Assembly (NCBI GenBank): GCA_963665085.2
Contig: CAXXXS010000002.1
Coordinates: forward strand, 1,054,001 to 1,118,000
Direction: 5' to 3'
Source: G963665085 sp963665085
GTDB taxonomy: Bacteria > Bacteroidota > Bacteroidia > Bacteroidales > JAAAOM01
Length of the DNA: 64,000 nucleotides
Positions 1 to 9,552 of the stretch are shown here, piece by piece (within the stretch, counting starts at the first letter, position 1; every line of letters begins with the position of its first letter). A model generated the notes under the pieces. That model saw nothing but the letters and a program-made list of their open reading frames with translations, ran no database searches and had not been told where the DNA came from. The position numbers were made by a program, and so were the translations under genes.

Positions 1-54
1 TTTTTTTTAACTCCGTTAAAATTGCAAATCAGAAACAACAAGCTAACACCCTCA

Positions 55-717
55 TTATGAAAGCCTCTTACACATCAACGAAGCTATAATACTAATATGA
101 GCCAGGTAATATGTTGGTAAGATTAAAAAATTTAAATCCTGGTATGAAGCAAATTCTTTAAATGCAATAATTGTATCGGAAAACAAGACTAAAAAAATTC
201 CAAAGACATATAATCCTTTTGAAAAATCTTTACCTCGTATACCCAGTGCTGCGCCAAATGAAAAACAAGAAATAATCAGATAAATAAGCGCAGCCCACAT
301 TAATACAATAAGCTTTATTGATGGATATAAACAAAAAAAGAAAAACACCAGGTAACCTGCAAGTACAATTCCGGTAAATAAGTAGTTTAGTTTGCCATTA
401 AGAAGAGCATAGGTTAAATATCCGATATGAGCTAAAAAGAAAAACACAATTCCTGTAACAAATATATTTGGATTCCCATGCATGTTTGATAGAAACCAGT
501 CTCCTATAATAGAAAACAGAAAAGCTAAGACAATCATCCAGACATCTAACCTCTTTGAGAGTTGTTTAAAATAAACGAATAGAATAATTAAGATACCTGC
601 TCCCGCAGAACCAGACTTAAAGAAAAATCCAAATTCATTTAAAGCCAAAATAGCCAGTATCAAAGGAATTATCAACAGAAAGTACGCCCATTTTTTGTTT
701 TTTAGTAGATTAGTCAT
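55..717 (-). CDS. YhhN/TMEM86-family membrane protein (lysoplasmalogenase-like)
   Basis: A 220-residue integral membrane protein with about seven or eight hydrophobic helices and almost no soluble loops, the size and layout of the YhhN family. Family hallmarks are visible: FSIIGDWFL near residue 70, an AH-x2-Y segment in the fourth helix region, and LFSD near residue 180, which supply the conserved acidic and histidine residues. Characterised members (human TMEM86B) hydrolyse the vinyl-ether bond of lysoplasmalogen; some bacterial members have the same activity, but this one's substrate is unknown. It starts at ATG and stands alone, separated from the next gene by a repeat element, so it is probably not part of the catabolic locus. 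Family call firm, function inferred. Confidence 0.85.
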   Translation of the reverse strand: MTNLLKNKKWAYFLLIIPLILAILALNEFGFFFKSGSAGAGILIILFVYFKQLSKRLDVWMIVLAFLFSIIGDWFLSNMHGNPNIFVTGIVFFFLAHIGYLTYALLNGKLNYLFTGIVLAGYLVFFFFCLYPSIKLIVLMWAALIYLIISCFSFGAALGIRGKDFSKGLYVFGIFLVLFSDTIIAFKEFASYQDLNFLILPTYYLAHISIIASLMCKRLS

Positions 718-803
718 TTTTGTACTAGAGTTAGTTATTCAGATGATAAAAGTATCAAATTTCTTGTTTAGCTAATATCATATTGTAGTAATTTATACGC
801 ACA

Positions 804-976
804 AAAAAGAGATTGTCCAAAAAGTCTTTGTGTTTCTTCGTGTCTACTTTGAGGTTCTCTGTGGTATAATCTTAAAGAACTATGACACAGAGTTTCACAA
901 AGAACATACAAAGTTTCGCTGAGAAAAGATAAATTAAACTTTCATGCTTTTATTACTTTTTGGACACTCTCTTTTT
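804..976. repeat. MITE-like element with 22-bp terminal inverted repeats
   Basis: The arms at 804-825 and 955-976 are 22 bp each and match as inverted repeats at 21 positions (AAAAAGAGA[T/G]TGTCCAAAAAGT). The 129-bp centre has no coding capacity and contains shorter CTCTGTG/CACAGAG complementary pieces. It fills most of the 310-bp gap between the YhhN gene and the hydroxyproline dehydratase gene, and is read as a 3' hairpin of the latter. No clear target-site duplication is seen, so an insertion-sequence origin is likely but unproven. Confidence 0.6.
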
Positions 977-1027
977 CTTATTTACAAACCAAAAATTTCT
1001 ATAAAAGAAATAAATTTATCATCTACA

Positions 1028-3391
1028 TTAAACGGTTACATGTTCTGTCCGATTAATAATTTCGTTCTGTAAGTCTTCTCCTAAATCATTAAAATAATCG
1101 CTGTAGCCGGCTACCCTTACAATTAAGTCCCGGTATTTCTCTGGATGTTTCTGAGCATCTCTTAATGTATCTGCACTTACTACATTAAACTGAATATGGT
1201 GTCCATCCATCCTGAAATAACTCCTGACAAGTTTAGAAACTTTCTGAATTGCCTCATCTCCATCAAAGAAAGAAGGGGTAAATTTCTGATTCAATAATGT
1301 ACCTCCGGTTCTGAGATGATCGATTTTAGCTGCTGACTTTATCACTGCTGATGGTCCGTTTTCATCGGCCCCTTGAACAGGAGATATCCCTTCTGAAACA
1401 GGTAATCCAGCCAATCTCCCATCAGGACTGGCTTGCATTACACTACCAAAATACACATGGCACGTAGTAGGTAAAAGATTTATTCTATATTCCGCCCCTC
1501 GGGGTGATTTATTACCAGAAACTGCATTATAATATATCTCAAAAACATCTTTTAGCTGATCATCAGCACTATCATCATCATTGCCATATTTCGGAGTTTT
1601 ATACAAAAGTTTATAACGAAAATCTTCTTTGTCCTCAAAGTTATTTTCCATCATATTTTTGTATTCTGACATTGATGTTGTTTTTTCATCAAATACATAT
1701 AGCTTTAAAGCAGTCAGGCTATCTGTAATTGTTCCCATTCCAACGCCCTGAATATAATTGGTATTATACCTGGCTCCTCCCCGAATATAATCTGTTCCAT
1801 TTCCTACACAATCATCTATTATAAGAGAAAGAAAAGGCGTAGGAAGATGATTCATAAAAATACTCTCAATGGTATTGCTGCCTTTTACCTTGATATTAAC
1901 GAAATGTTCAACCTGATTTCTGAAAGCATCAAGCAATTGTTCATACGTTTGAAAATCCTCAATCTTACCAGTTTTTATACCGATTTGTTTTTTTGTTCTA
2001 GGGTCAAAACCATTGTTTAGGGTAATCTCCAGAATTTTAGGCAGATTAAAATATCCCGTTAAAATATAACTTTCTGTACCAAATGCACCTGTTTCAACAC
2101 AACCACTGGCTCCGCCATTACGAGCGTCAATAATGTCTTTTCCCTGCCTTGTTAGTTCCTGGATTATGGCATCTGTATTAAAAATAGAGGGTTGCCCAAA
2201 TCCTGTTTTTGTAATTTTCACGACCCTGTTAATAAACCTGTCCGGATTCTTTTTGCTGAGCTGTGCCATAGAACTTGGCTGAAGCAAACGCATTTCTTCA
2301 ATCACATCAAGAATAATAAAAGACATCTCGTTAACAGCATCCGATCCATCGCTTTTCACCCCGCCTAAATTAATCAAAGCAAAATCTGTGTAGGTATTAC
2401 TCTCCTGAGCAGTAATCCCAACCTTTGGAGGCGCAGGATGATTGTTAAACTTAATCCAGAATGACTGTAAAATTTCAACGGCTTCTTCTCTAGTTAAAGT
2501 TCCTTCTTCAACCTCTTTTTTATAAAACGGGTAAAGGTGCTGATCCAACCGGCCGGGATTAAAAGAATCCCATGGATTCAATTCGGTAACAACCCCCAAA
2601 TGAACAAACCAATAATATTGTAATGCCTCATGGAATGTTTTTGGTGCATGAGCAGGAACATTACGGCAAATATCGGCCATCTGTTTCAGCTCTTCTTTCC
2701 TGGTCTCATCGTTTGTTTCAGCAGCTATCTCATCCAAACGTGCGGCATGCCTTTCTGCATAAAGAATTAAAGTTTCTGCAGCAATACGCATTCCTTCCAA
2801 CTCTTCTTTTTTATCAAACGCCAATGGGTCTGACTGCACATCAAGATTTTGTATCGCTTCTTCAACATCCTCGATTATGTCAAGCATCCCTTTGTTGTAG
2901 ATCTTGTTTCCGGCAACAGTATGTCCCGGAGCACGTTGCTCCATAAATTCAGTAAAAATTCCGGCTTCATATGCATCCAGCCATTCCGTAGACATATTAC
3001 GCATTACCCTGTCCCTGTTAGAATGTCCTTTCCAGAATGGAATGATAACATCTTTATAGGCTTTACGGGTTTCGTCATCAACCCGAAACCAAACTTTTTC
3101 ACGTGTATCCAGAATATCCAAATCCTGTAATGAATGAATGGTTACTTCCGGATAAGTAGGAGTAGCTTTGGGTGCAGGACCGCGTTCTCCAACAATAAGT
3201 TCGCCATCGTTAATACAGATGTATTTATTTTCCATGATGTATCGAAAGGCTTTTGCCCGCTGTACAGGCACAGAATCACCAAACGCAATATTCTCTTTGT
3301 AAAACCTGGTGATTAACAACGCTCTCTCTGCTGAAATCCTGTTGATAGCATTTAAGCTTTCTTCTCTAAGTTTTTCAATTCTTGGAGTCAT
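1028..3391 (-). CDS. hypD: trans-4-hydroxy-L-proline dehydratase (glycyl radical enzyme)
   Basis: A 787-residue pyruvate formate-lyase-like glycyl radical enzyme. PFL domain to about residue 640, then the Gly_radical domain ending in RVAGYSD with the radical Gly762. The thiyl Cys431 and base Glu433 lie in SGCVETG. Compared from memory with Clostridioides difficile HypD, residues F149, H157, D275, S331, F337, C431, E433, Y447, T642 and G762 all fall at a constant offset of three from the published active-site residues, and long stretches such as MEQRAPGHTV match. HypD removes water from trans-4-hydroxy-L-proline to give 1-pyrroline-5-carboxylate, which becomes proline. The activase gene lies 203 bp upstream in the same direction, and arabinofuranosidases precede it. 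Sequence recognition is strong; biochemical confirmation is lacking. Confidence 0.9.
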   Translation of the reverse strand: MTPRIEKLREESLNAINRISAERALLITRFYKENIAFGDSVPVQRAKAFRYIMENKYICINDGELIVGERGPAPKATPTYPEVTIHSLQDLDILDTREKVWFRVDDETRKAYKDVIIPFWKGHSNRDRVMRNMSTEWLDAYEAGIFTEFMEQRAPGHTVAGNKIYNKGMLDIIEDVEEAIQNLDVQSDPLAFDKKEELEGMRIAAETLILYAERHAARLDEIAAETNDETRKEELKQMADICRNVPAHAPKTFHEALQYYWFVHLGVVTELNPWDSFNPGRLDQHLYPFYKKEVEEGTLTREEAVEILQSFWIKFNNHPAPPKVGITAQESNTYTDFALINLGGVKSDGSDAVNEMSFIILDVIEEMRLLQPSSMAQLSKKNPDRFINRVVKITKTGFGQPSIFNTDAIIQELTRQGKDIIDARNGGASGCVETGAFGTESYILTGYFNLPKILEITLNNGFDPRTKKQIGIKTGKIEDFQTYEQLLDAFRNQVEHFVNIKVKGSNTIESIFMNHLPTPFLSLIIDDCVGNGTDYIRGGARYNTNYIQGVGMGTITDSLTALKLYVFDEKTTSMSEYKNMMENNFEDKEDFRYKLLYKTPKYGNDDDSADDQLKDVFEIYYNAVSGNKSPRGAEYRINLLPTTCHVYFGSVMQASPDGRLAGLPVSEGISPVQGADENGPSAVIKSAAKIDHLRTGGTLLNQKFTPSFFDGDEAIQKVSKLVRSYFRMDGHHIQFNVVSADTLRDAQKHPEKYRDLIVRVAGYSDYFNDLGEDLQNEIINRTEHVTV

Positions 3392-3479
3392 ATCTTTTTA
3401 TTTTTTTTAATTACTTTTTTATTTAAAAACCAGCTATTTATAGAGACTGTTCTAGAAATCTATAAATCAACAAAATAGT

Positions 3480-3541
3480 TCTCGACTTCGCTCGAACTGA
3501 TCCCAGTTGTCTGTCAATTGTCACATCGAGCGAAGTCGAGA
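3480..3541. repeat. 16-bp perfect inverted repeat
   Basis: TCTCGACTTCGCTCGA at 3480-3495 is repeated exactly in inverted orientation at 3526-3541, with a 30-bp loop. It lies between the activase and dehydratase genes, both transcribed from the minus strand, so it forms a stable mRNA hairpin inside the operon. This motif is a common dispersed intergenic repeat of Bacteroidota. It could lower or stabilise expression of the downstream hypD; neither effect can be read from the sequence. Confidence 0.7.
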
Positions 3542-3594
3542 TGCTTTTACAAATAAATTTATGAGCCAGCCTCTTAGAAGGCCTTTACTATTAA

Positions 3595-4389
3595 CTATCC
3601 ATTTAATGTTGCATTTAATGCATTATTCTCAAACAATTCCTTTATTCTAAACAGTTCATTTTGGGGTACTTCTTCGTTACCCTGTAATTGATATTCCATA
3701 TTGAACTGTTCATATTTATGCTTCCCAATTTTATGATAAGGCAATAAATCCACTCGTTCTATAACATCTGCAAAAGAACTTAAAAATTGAATCGTTGCAG
3801 TGATATTTTCTTCATCAGTGTTTATCCCGTTAACTAATGGAACCCTCACATGAATTGTCTTTCCTTTCGAAGCAATCAATTCAAAATTTGAAAGGATTAC
3901 ATCGTTAGTAACACCTGTATAATAATGATGTTTATGTGAATCCATCATCTTAATATCATACAAAAAGAGATCGGTAAACGGTATTATCCTTTCAACTACT
4001 CTTTTGTTAGCATATCCTGATGTGTCAACGGCAGTATGTATTTCCATATTTTTTAACCCAACAAGTAAGTCGTATAAAAAATCGGGTTGCATCAAAGGTT
4101 CTCCACCAGAAAAAGTAACTCCACCACCCGACTCTTCCATAACAATCAGTTCCTTTTCAATTTCTTGCAAAACAGACTCAACAGAAACATCACGACCGAT
4201 AACCTCATCATCGTAAAATATTTTGCCATCAAGCTGAACCTCTCTTTGGTAAGTGAAAGGTTTTTGAGAAATACTCTCGGGATTATGGCACCAAAAACAA
4301 GATAACGGGCATCCTTTCAGGAAAACTGTTGTCCGGATCCCCGGTCCGTCATGTACTGCAAACCGTTTGATATCGAATATCATCCCCAT
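3595..4389 (-). CDS. Glycyl-radical enzyme activase (radical SAM), partner of HypD
   Basis: A 264-residue radical SAM protein of the PflA/activating-enzyme family. The cluster-binding CX3CX2C motif is C27-C31-C34 and the SAM-contacting GGEP is at residues 95-98. The LLPYHKIGKHKYEQ segment near the C terminus is typical of glycyl-radical activases. Such enzymes cleave S-adenosylmethionine and abstract hydrogen from the partner's glycine, here most likely Gly762 of the adjacent dehydratase. The region between C34 and GGEP, where most non-PFL activases carry a cysteine-rich ferredoxin-like insert, is short and has no cysteine, so it probably lacks auxiliary iron-sulphur clusters. Start at 4389; a second ATG at 4383 is equally possible. 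Confidence 0.9.
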   Translation of the reverse strand: MGMIFDIKRFAVHDGPGIRTTVFLKGCPLSCFWCHNPESISQKPFTYQREVQLDGKIFYDDEVIGRDVSVESVLQEIEKELIVMEESGGGVTFSGGEPLMQPDFLYDLLVGLKNMEIHTAVDTSGYANKRVVERIIPFTDLFLYDIKMMDSHKHHYYTGVTNDVILSNFELIASKGKTIHVRVPLVNGINTDEENITATIQFLSSFADVIERVDLLPYHKIGKHKYEQFNMEYQLQGNEEVPQNELFRIKELFENNALNATLNG

Positions 4390-4729
4390 AAAATGAGACT
4401 TTTTTACATAAATTAGAAACTATAATTAAAAGGAATCGATGCTGGTAAGATTTACCAAAGACATAATAGATTTAATATATCCAGCACTCATAAAGGCCTT
4501 TACCAAATTGATGGTAAAGATTAGAATAATATTTTGGCAAATATTTCATGCCCACAAGATAAGAATTTTTTAATTTCAGAAGATCGTTTTATCAATTTCG
4601 AATGAATTCTTTTTTTTACCTGTTTTTAAACCACAAATAACGCTGAGGTATTATGTTAAAAAAAGAAAAGCATAATACCTTAGCGCATTCCTTGCATGAA
4701 GCTTTTATGAAACCATGTTTATAAAACAA
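4390..4729. other. Intergenic gap between activase and GH146 genes, with a hairpin
   Basis: No gene is visible in these 340 bases. The one clear structure is a 15-bp stem: CGCTGAGGTATTATG at 4641-4655 against 4671-4685, with one G-T position that pairs as G-U in RNA and a 15-nt A-rich loop. It lies 45-90 bases past the stop codon of the GH146 gene. There is no strong T-tract after it on the minus strand, so it may be a weak terminator, an RNA-stability hairpin or a dispersed repeat. The remaining 200 bases before the activase gene would be room for a separate promoter, but none is convincing. Confidence 0.5.
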
Positions 4730-7111
4730 TTATTTCCTCATTATCCTTGCACTAAACAGTGGCCCTGCCCGATGCCCATCATGAGGAATAAGTTTAACTT
4801 CCATTTTGCCAGTCTTTCTAATTACCTCCCCTGGTAAATCATAAAACTTATAAAAGAATTCTCCTGGTTTTACATTCGAGATATTTTCCGTAACAATCTT
4901 CGTGTCATTTACAAAAATATCAAATGTTTTGGAGCCTGGAAATCCTCCCCAGTATTCAAAAGCAAGCTGTACAGGTTCATCATCAAGTTTTTCCATCTCA
5001 AAAGAAAACCAACCTCCCCTATCTGCTTCTCGGTATTTCTTATGTTTAAATTCGCCTACCCAACATTTTTCACTTTTGAAGTTATGGTTTCTTTCGGGCT
5101 GCATCTCCCCGGGCTGAAAAAAATCAACGGTCATTTGTTCCATTTTTTTCATTTCTTCCTGTTTTGCCTTGTATTCCTTCTGGTATTTCATCCATCCTTC
5201 TTCATTAAAAATATCGAAATAAACAGAATAGTTTCTATTATGGGTTCCATAAAAAGGTTTAAACTCAACATCTCTTGGCCGACCTATTTCTGTTGTAACA
5301 AACGTATTTATTTTTCCTTCAACGGGTTTTGTCCAAGTTTCGGGATTTCTGTCTCCTGTCATAAAAACAGGAACATACATTGCTTCCACTGCTTTTGGAT
5401 CGTCTTCTGTTCCAAGATCTCCTGCTAAAACCAACGGGCCATACATCAATGCAACACGGTTCTCATCATCAGGCATTGGTTCTAAACGTAAAGAGAATGG
5501 TAATTTTACTTCAACCTTATCGCCACCCTTCCATTCTCTTTTAATGCTTACAAAACTTCCAGGTTGTTCTTTCACCTTTATTTTTTCACCATTTACAGCA
5601 ACCTCAATACCTTTTTCTGCCCAATACGGATAACGGATCTGAAGGGTGAAGTTTACTGAATTTTCACAAGCAAACTCTAATGTTGTATTCTGCTCATCAG
5701 GATATTTTGTTTGCTGGGTTAAGGTTAATCCCTTTTCTGCCCATGTTAATTCTGATGCAATAAACTGGCTAACATAAAGTTCTTCGTTGTTATGATAGTA
5801 AATATTCTTGCTGTATTTCGAATGATTCTCCATTCCACTACCCACACAGCAAGTAAAATCATATGGATTTTGATAAACCTTATGCCCTCCCATTTCAAGA
5901 GACAGGTTATAAATTACGCGTCCGTTTTGTGGATGTTGAGATGAAAGAATATGATTAAACAAAGCACGCTCATAGAAATCAGCTACCCTGGGTTCTGCTT
6001 TCCACATAAACAGGTGCCTGGATAGCTTTAACATGTTGTATACATTACAGGTCTCTGTAGTCTCACTACTTAAACGATTTCGAAGTGTATCGGGCTGTCC
6101 AAAATATTCATTATCACAATTACCACCTGTAACATAAGAGTGATGATTGACTACACGATCCCAAAAAAATTCAGAAGTTACCCTGTCTGCTGTATCACCT
6201 GTTAATTCGTAACGGCGTGCAGTTCCTACTAATTTGGGTATTTGGGTATTGGCATGTTTTCCCGGAAGGATATCTTTATGGTGAGCCAGTGAATCTAAAA
6301 TTGCCTTATGGTGAAATATTCGTGACATTGCCAGGTATTTCTCATCTCCTGTAACTCCGTATAATTCTGCCAATGCTTCATTAATCCCACCATGCTCACA
6401 ATTAAGCATTTCCTGAACCTGCTCATCATTTAAATCTTTTATTACTGTATAAAGCCAATCGGCGAATTTTCTGTTTACCTCAAGTGCTTTTTCGTTTCCA
6501 CACAACTTGTATGCGTGATAAAGCCCATCCATTATTTTATGTTGTGTATAATAGGGGACCCAAATTCCATTCAGGTCGAAACCCTTCGAGCGGATATCGC
6601 CTTTTGCAACTTCTTCTTCAAGAATTCTTTTTCCATCAGGAAATGCCCCGATATAACCATCCCCGTCTGCATCCTGGCATTCTGCCAATTCATCAACAAT
6701 ATAATTTACCCGGCTTAGAAATTCTTCATTCCCGGTTGTTTTGTACATTAAACTGATTGCGGTTAGATAATGTCCCAGACTATGTCCGGCAATAGTATTA
6801 TCTTCCCATCCGTGGTAATGCTCAGCTTTGGGACCTAAACCAGCCTCACTCCTGAATTTTGAAAGAAATCGATCCGGTTCGTAGTCCAGCAAGACCTGGA
6901 CATTTAACTCTGTTGCATGATAAAATGGTCCATCAAGTAATTTTACCTCATCAATCTCAAAAGGTAACACACGAAAATCTACCACTTCTGGACCACCTGT
7001 TAAGATTCGTGATTCTGCTTCAGACTTGCATGAATTCATTAAAATTGTTAATCCTAATAAGGATAAGATAATCATCAAGACTAATGGTTTTGTGTTGCTT
7101 ATTGTTTTCAT
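4730..7111 (-). CDS. GH146-type beta-L-arabinofuranosidase lipoprotein (DUF1680 superfamily)
   Basis: A 793-residue protein counted from the ATG at 7111, chosen because it opens directly into a lipoprotein signal (LTILMNS-C28); the frame extends 23 codons upstream without a plausible signal. The catalytic (alpha/alpha)6 domain spans about residues 45-500, followed by beta-sandwich domains. Active-site signatures of the GH127/GH146 clan are present: an acid/base Glu near 335 in GGNCDNEYFG, ETC at 354-355 and the CC pair at 421-422 in DFTCCVGSGMENH; these cysteines bind zinc and supply the nucleophile. ENHSKYSKNIY is GH146-like. Characterised relatives remove beta-L-arabinofuranose from arabinan side chains or Hyp-linked glycans. 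The periplasm or cell surface is its likely site. Confidence 0.88.
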   Translation of the reverse strand: MKTISNTKPLVLMIILSLLGLTILMNSCKSEAESRILTGGPEVVDFRVLPFEIDEVKLLDGPFYHATELNVQVLLDYEPDRFLSKFRSEAGLGPKAEHYHGWEDNTIAGHSLGHYLTAISLMYKTTGNEEFLSRVNYIVDELAECQDADGDGYIGAFPDGKRILEEEVAKGDIRSKGFDLNGIWVPYYTQHKIMDGLYHAYKLCGNEKALEVNRKFADWLYTVIKDLNDEQVQEMLNCEHGGINEALAELYGVTGDEKYLAMSRIFHHKAILDSLAHHKDILPGKHANTQIPKLVGTARRYELTGDTADRVTSEFFWDRVVNHHSYVTGGNCDNEYFGQPDTLRNRLSSETTETCNVYNMLKLSRHLFMWKAEPRVADFYERALFNHILSSQHPQNGRVIYNLSLEMGGHKVYQNPYDFTCCVGSGMENHSKYSKNIYYHNNEELYVSQFIASELTWAEKGLTLTQQTKYPDEQNTTLEFACENSVNFTLQIRYPYWAEKGIEVAVNGEKIKVKEQPGSFVSIKREWKGGDKVEVKLPFSLRLEPMPDDENRVALMYGPLVLAGDLGTEDDPKAVEAMYVPVFMTGDRNPETWTKPVEGKINTFVTTEIGRPRDVEFKPFYGTHNRNYSVYFDIFNEEGWMKYQKEYKAKQEEMKKMEQMTVDFFQPGEMQPERNHNFKSEKCWVGEFKHKKYREADRGGWFSFEMEKLDDEPVQLAFEYWGGFPGSKTFDIFVNDTKIVTENISNVKPGEFFYKFYDLPGEVIRKTGKMEVKLIPHDGHRAGPLFSARIMRK

Positions 7112-7246
7112 TGTTTTCTTATAATAATTATTTCTAAGATTTAACCTGCTAATTGATGTTCTTTGGAACATGCTCGTCATTTATTCTTATTCTCAAGAGC
7201 ATTGTAACATCATAAAATATCTCTTCAATTATAATTATTTGATATT

Positions 7247-9496
7247 TTATTTCTTCACTCTATTCCAATCCGGTGTTGGCTCATTTAGAAAATTTCGCAC
7301 AAAAAAATCCCTTCGTTTCTGTTCTCCATAATCACCTCCCAGGGTATGGTTACTACCTGGCAAAACAACCAGTTCAAAATCCTTTTTTGCTTTTATTAAT
7401 GCATCCGCAACCTGAAAGGTTGAAGAAGGATCAACATTATCATCCATCTCGCCAACAATAAGCATTAATTTACCCTCTAGCTTACCTGCATTTTCAACAT
7501 TTGAATTCTCTGCATAATGAGGACCTACCGGATAACCCATCCATTGTTCATTCCACCAGATTTTGTCCATCCTGTTATCGTGGCAGCCACAGGAAGAAAC
7601 TCCTGCCTTATAAAACTCCGGGTGAAATAACAAGCCCGCTAACGTACTTTGTCCCCCTGCAGAACCGCCGAACAAACCAACGCGTGTTGTATCCATATAA
7701 GGATATTTCTCTGCGGCTAATTTTATCCATAGGATCCTGTCCGGGAAACCGGCATCTTTAAGATTTCTGTAGCAAACATCGTGAAAGGCTTTCGACCGGT
7801 TTGATGTTCCCATACCATCCAACTGGACAATGATAAATCCCAATTCTGCCAATCCTGAATAAGCATAATTAACAGGCTGAAAACTTTTCTGCGTAAACGA
7901 ACTGTGAGGTCCGGCATAGATATATTCGATAATCGGATATTTTTTGGTTGAATCAAAATTGGTTGGGCGATAGATATTCCCCCAGATATCTGTTTTCCCA
8001 TCGCGGGCTTTTGCTTCGAAAGGTTCCGGAGCATTCCATCCTCTGGCCAATAATTCAGAAATATCTGCTTTTTCCAGCTCCATAATTATATTTCCTGTTT
8101 TTGTACTTCTTAGAACACTTACAGGCGGCGTTTCTACTGTCGAATATGTGTCGATAATATAGTCTGATTTAGGTGAGAGCATTACCTGGTGGTTCATCTT
8201 TTCCGGGGTAATTTCCAGAAGTAATCCACCATCAATATCCACTTTGTAACAATACACATAATAAGGATCTTCTCCCGGATTTTTACCGGAGCCTTCAAAA
8301 ATAATTGTTCTGTTATCCTCATCTACATGTAATACTTTGCGAACAACCCACTCTCCTTTTGTAATTTGTCTTTTTACTTTTCCTGTTTTTGTGTCAATCA
8401 AATAAAGATGATTCCATCCGTCCCGCTCGGAAGTCCAGATTATTTCGTTGCTCTTTTCCAAATCAAAACGATACTTCTTACTGCTGTAATCAATAAATGT
8501 ATTACTCTGTTCATCAACAATTACCCGTATCAAACCATCCGTGGCATTAACCTCCACAACCTGGTAAGCCTGGTGCCCGCGCTGATTAAACTCAAATGTA
8601 AAAGCAGAACTGTTCTTTCGCCATTGAGGATTTGAAAGTTCGAACTGGTTCTCAAATTGTTTTGAATCAACAGAAATTTGTTTTTTGCTTTCAATATCAA
8701 ACAATGCAGGATGCTTTATGGGAAGAGCATCTCCCGGTTTCAGATAATCGCGTTTATGCAGGATTGGTTGCAACTGATCTTTTGGTGAAGACTCAACAAA
8801 ATAGATTTGCCGTTTTTCATATTCACGTACTCTATTTACTGCCAGTTTTCTGGAATTGGGAGACCATGAGAAATAAGAAGAATAATAATCACCCGGAGAA
8901 CCGTCAAAACTAAGCTGATATTCTTTCTTGTCTTTTACATTGCGGATAAAAACATTGTATTCTTTGATAAATGCTAACCATTGACTATCGGGCGAAGCAA
9001 CTTGTTTGTTTCCCAATTCATCAAAAAAGTTACCCCAATAGGGTTCAGGATTTGCAGGTTTAACTACAGAATCTTTACTTAACTTATAATTCTTGAGAGT
9101 ACAAGTCCAATAATTCCCTGCATAAATGAATTGTATATTATTCTTCTCTTGATTAAATTTCAATTCTTTAAGCTGAAGCTCTTTCACCGTTATTTGCTTT
9201 TTTGATATTTCATTTAGTTTTTCAACTAATTTTTCTGTTTCAAATAATGGTTTACGAGTTCCTTTTGCTGCATCCACTAATTTATATTCAATACCAGACT
9301 TGGATTTCACCTGATACCAGAATATTGCCGTAGAGTCTACCCAGGTTGGATTAAAAATTTGATTATAAACGAATTCGTTAAATTTTAATACCGAGTCTGC
9401 TTTTTGATAAGCTTCCCTTGTTACCTGGGCATAACTCGAAGAAACTGTTAACAGTAATAAAAGAGCCGAAATTTTAACCGAAATTTGATTTAACAT
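7247..9496 (-). CDS. Secreted S9-family (dipeptidyl peptidase IV-type) serine peptidase
   Basis: A 749-residue protein with a classical signal peptide (about residues 1-23, ending SSYAQ). An N-terminal DPP IV beta-propeller covers roughly 30-500 (note SERDGWNHLY at 356-365), followed by the alpha/beta-hydrolase domain. The triad is visible: Ser612 in GGSAGG, Asp686 in GEMDDNV and His717 in SNHTLGG. S9B enzymes release Xaa-Pro or Xaa-Ala dipeptides from N termini; whether this one accepts hydroxyproline at P1 is unknown. It sits between the two arabinofuranosidase genes, which suggests that it trims the deglycosylated peptide of a glycoprotein. The nucleophile motif GGSAGG differs from the usual GWSYGG, so narrow specificity should not be assumed. 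Confidence 0.85.
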   Translation of the reverse strand: MLNQISVKISALLLLLTVSSSYAQVTREAYQKADSVLKFNEFVYNQIFNPTWVDSTAIFWYQVKSKSGIEYKLVDAAKGTRKPLFETEKLVEKLNEISKKQITVKELQLKELKFNQEKNNIQFIYAGNYWTCTLKNYKLSKDSVVKPANPEPYWGNFFDELGNKQVASPDSQWLAFIKEYNVFIRNVKDKKEYQLSFDGSPGDYYSSYFSWSPNSRKLAVNRVREYEKRQIYFVESSPKDQLQPILHKRDYLKPGDALPIKHPALFDIESKKQISVDSKQFENQFELSNPQWRKNSSAFTFEFNQRGHQAYQVVEVNATDGLIRVIVDEQSNTFIDYSSKKYRFDLEKSNEIIWTSERDGWNHLYLIDTKTGKVKRQITKGEWVVRKVLHVDEDNRTIIFEGSGKNPGEDPYYVYCYKVDIDGGLLLEITPEKMNHQVMLSPKSDYIIDTYSTVETPPVSVLRSTKTGNIIMELEKADISELLARGWNAPEPFEAKARDGKTDIWGNIYRPTNFDSTKKYPIIEYIYAGPHSSFTQKSFQPVNYAYSGLAELGFIIVQLDGMGTSNRSKAFHDVCYRNLKDAGFPDRILWIKLAAEKYPYMDTTRVGLFGGSAGGQSTLAGLLFHPEFYKAGVSSCGCHDNRMDKIWWNEQWMGYPVGPHYAENSNVENAGKLEGKLMLIVGEMDDNVDPSSTFQVADALIKAKKDFELVVLPGSNHTLGGDYGEQKRRDFFVRNFLNEPTPDWNRVKK

Positions 9497-9552
9497 AATA
9501 CTAAGTATTTATTTAATATTTTCTTAACCAATCCAAGGATTGTAAAAAGCCT

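Noticed and set aside
2623..3316. Open frames on the plus strand opposite hypD, and similar antisense frames opposite other large genes
   Set aside because: They lie wholly inside well-supported genes and encode no recognisable protein.
7112..7180. Extended start of the GH146 gene
   Set aside because: The 23 extra residues precede a complete lipoprotein signal that begins at the ATG 7111.
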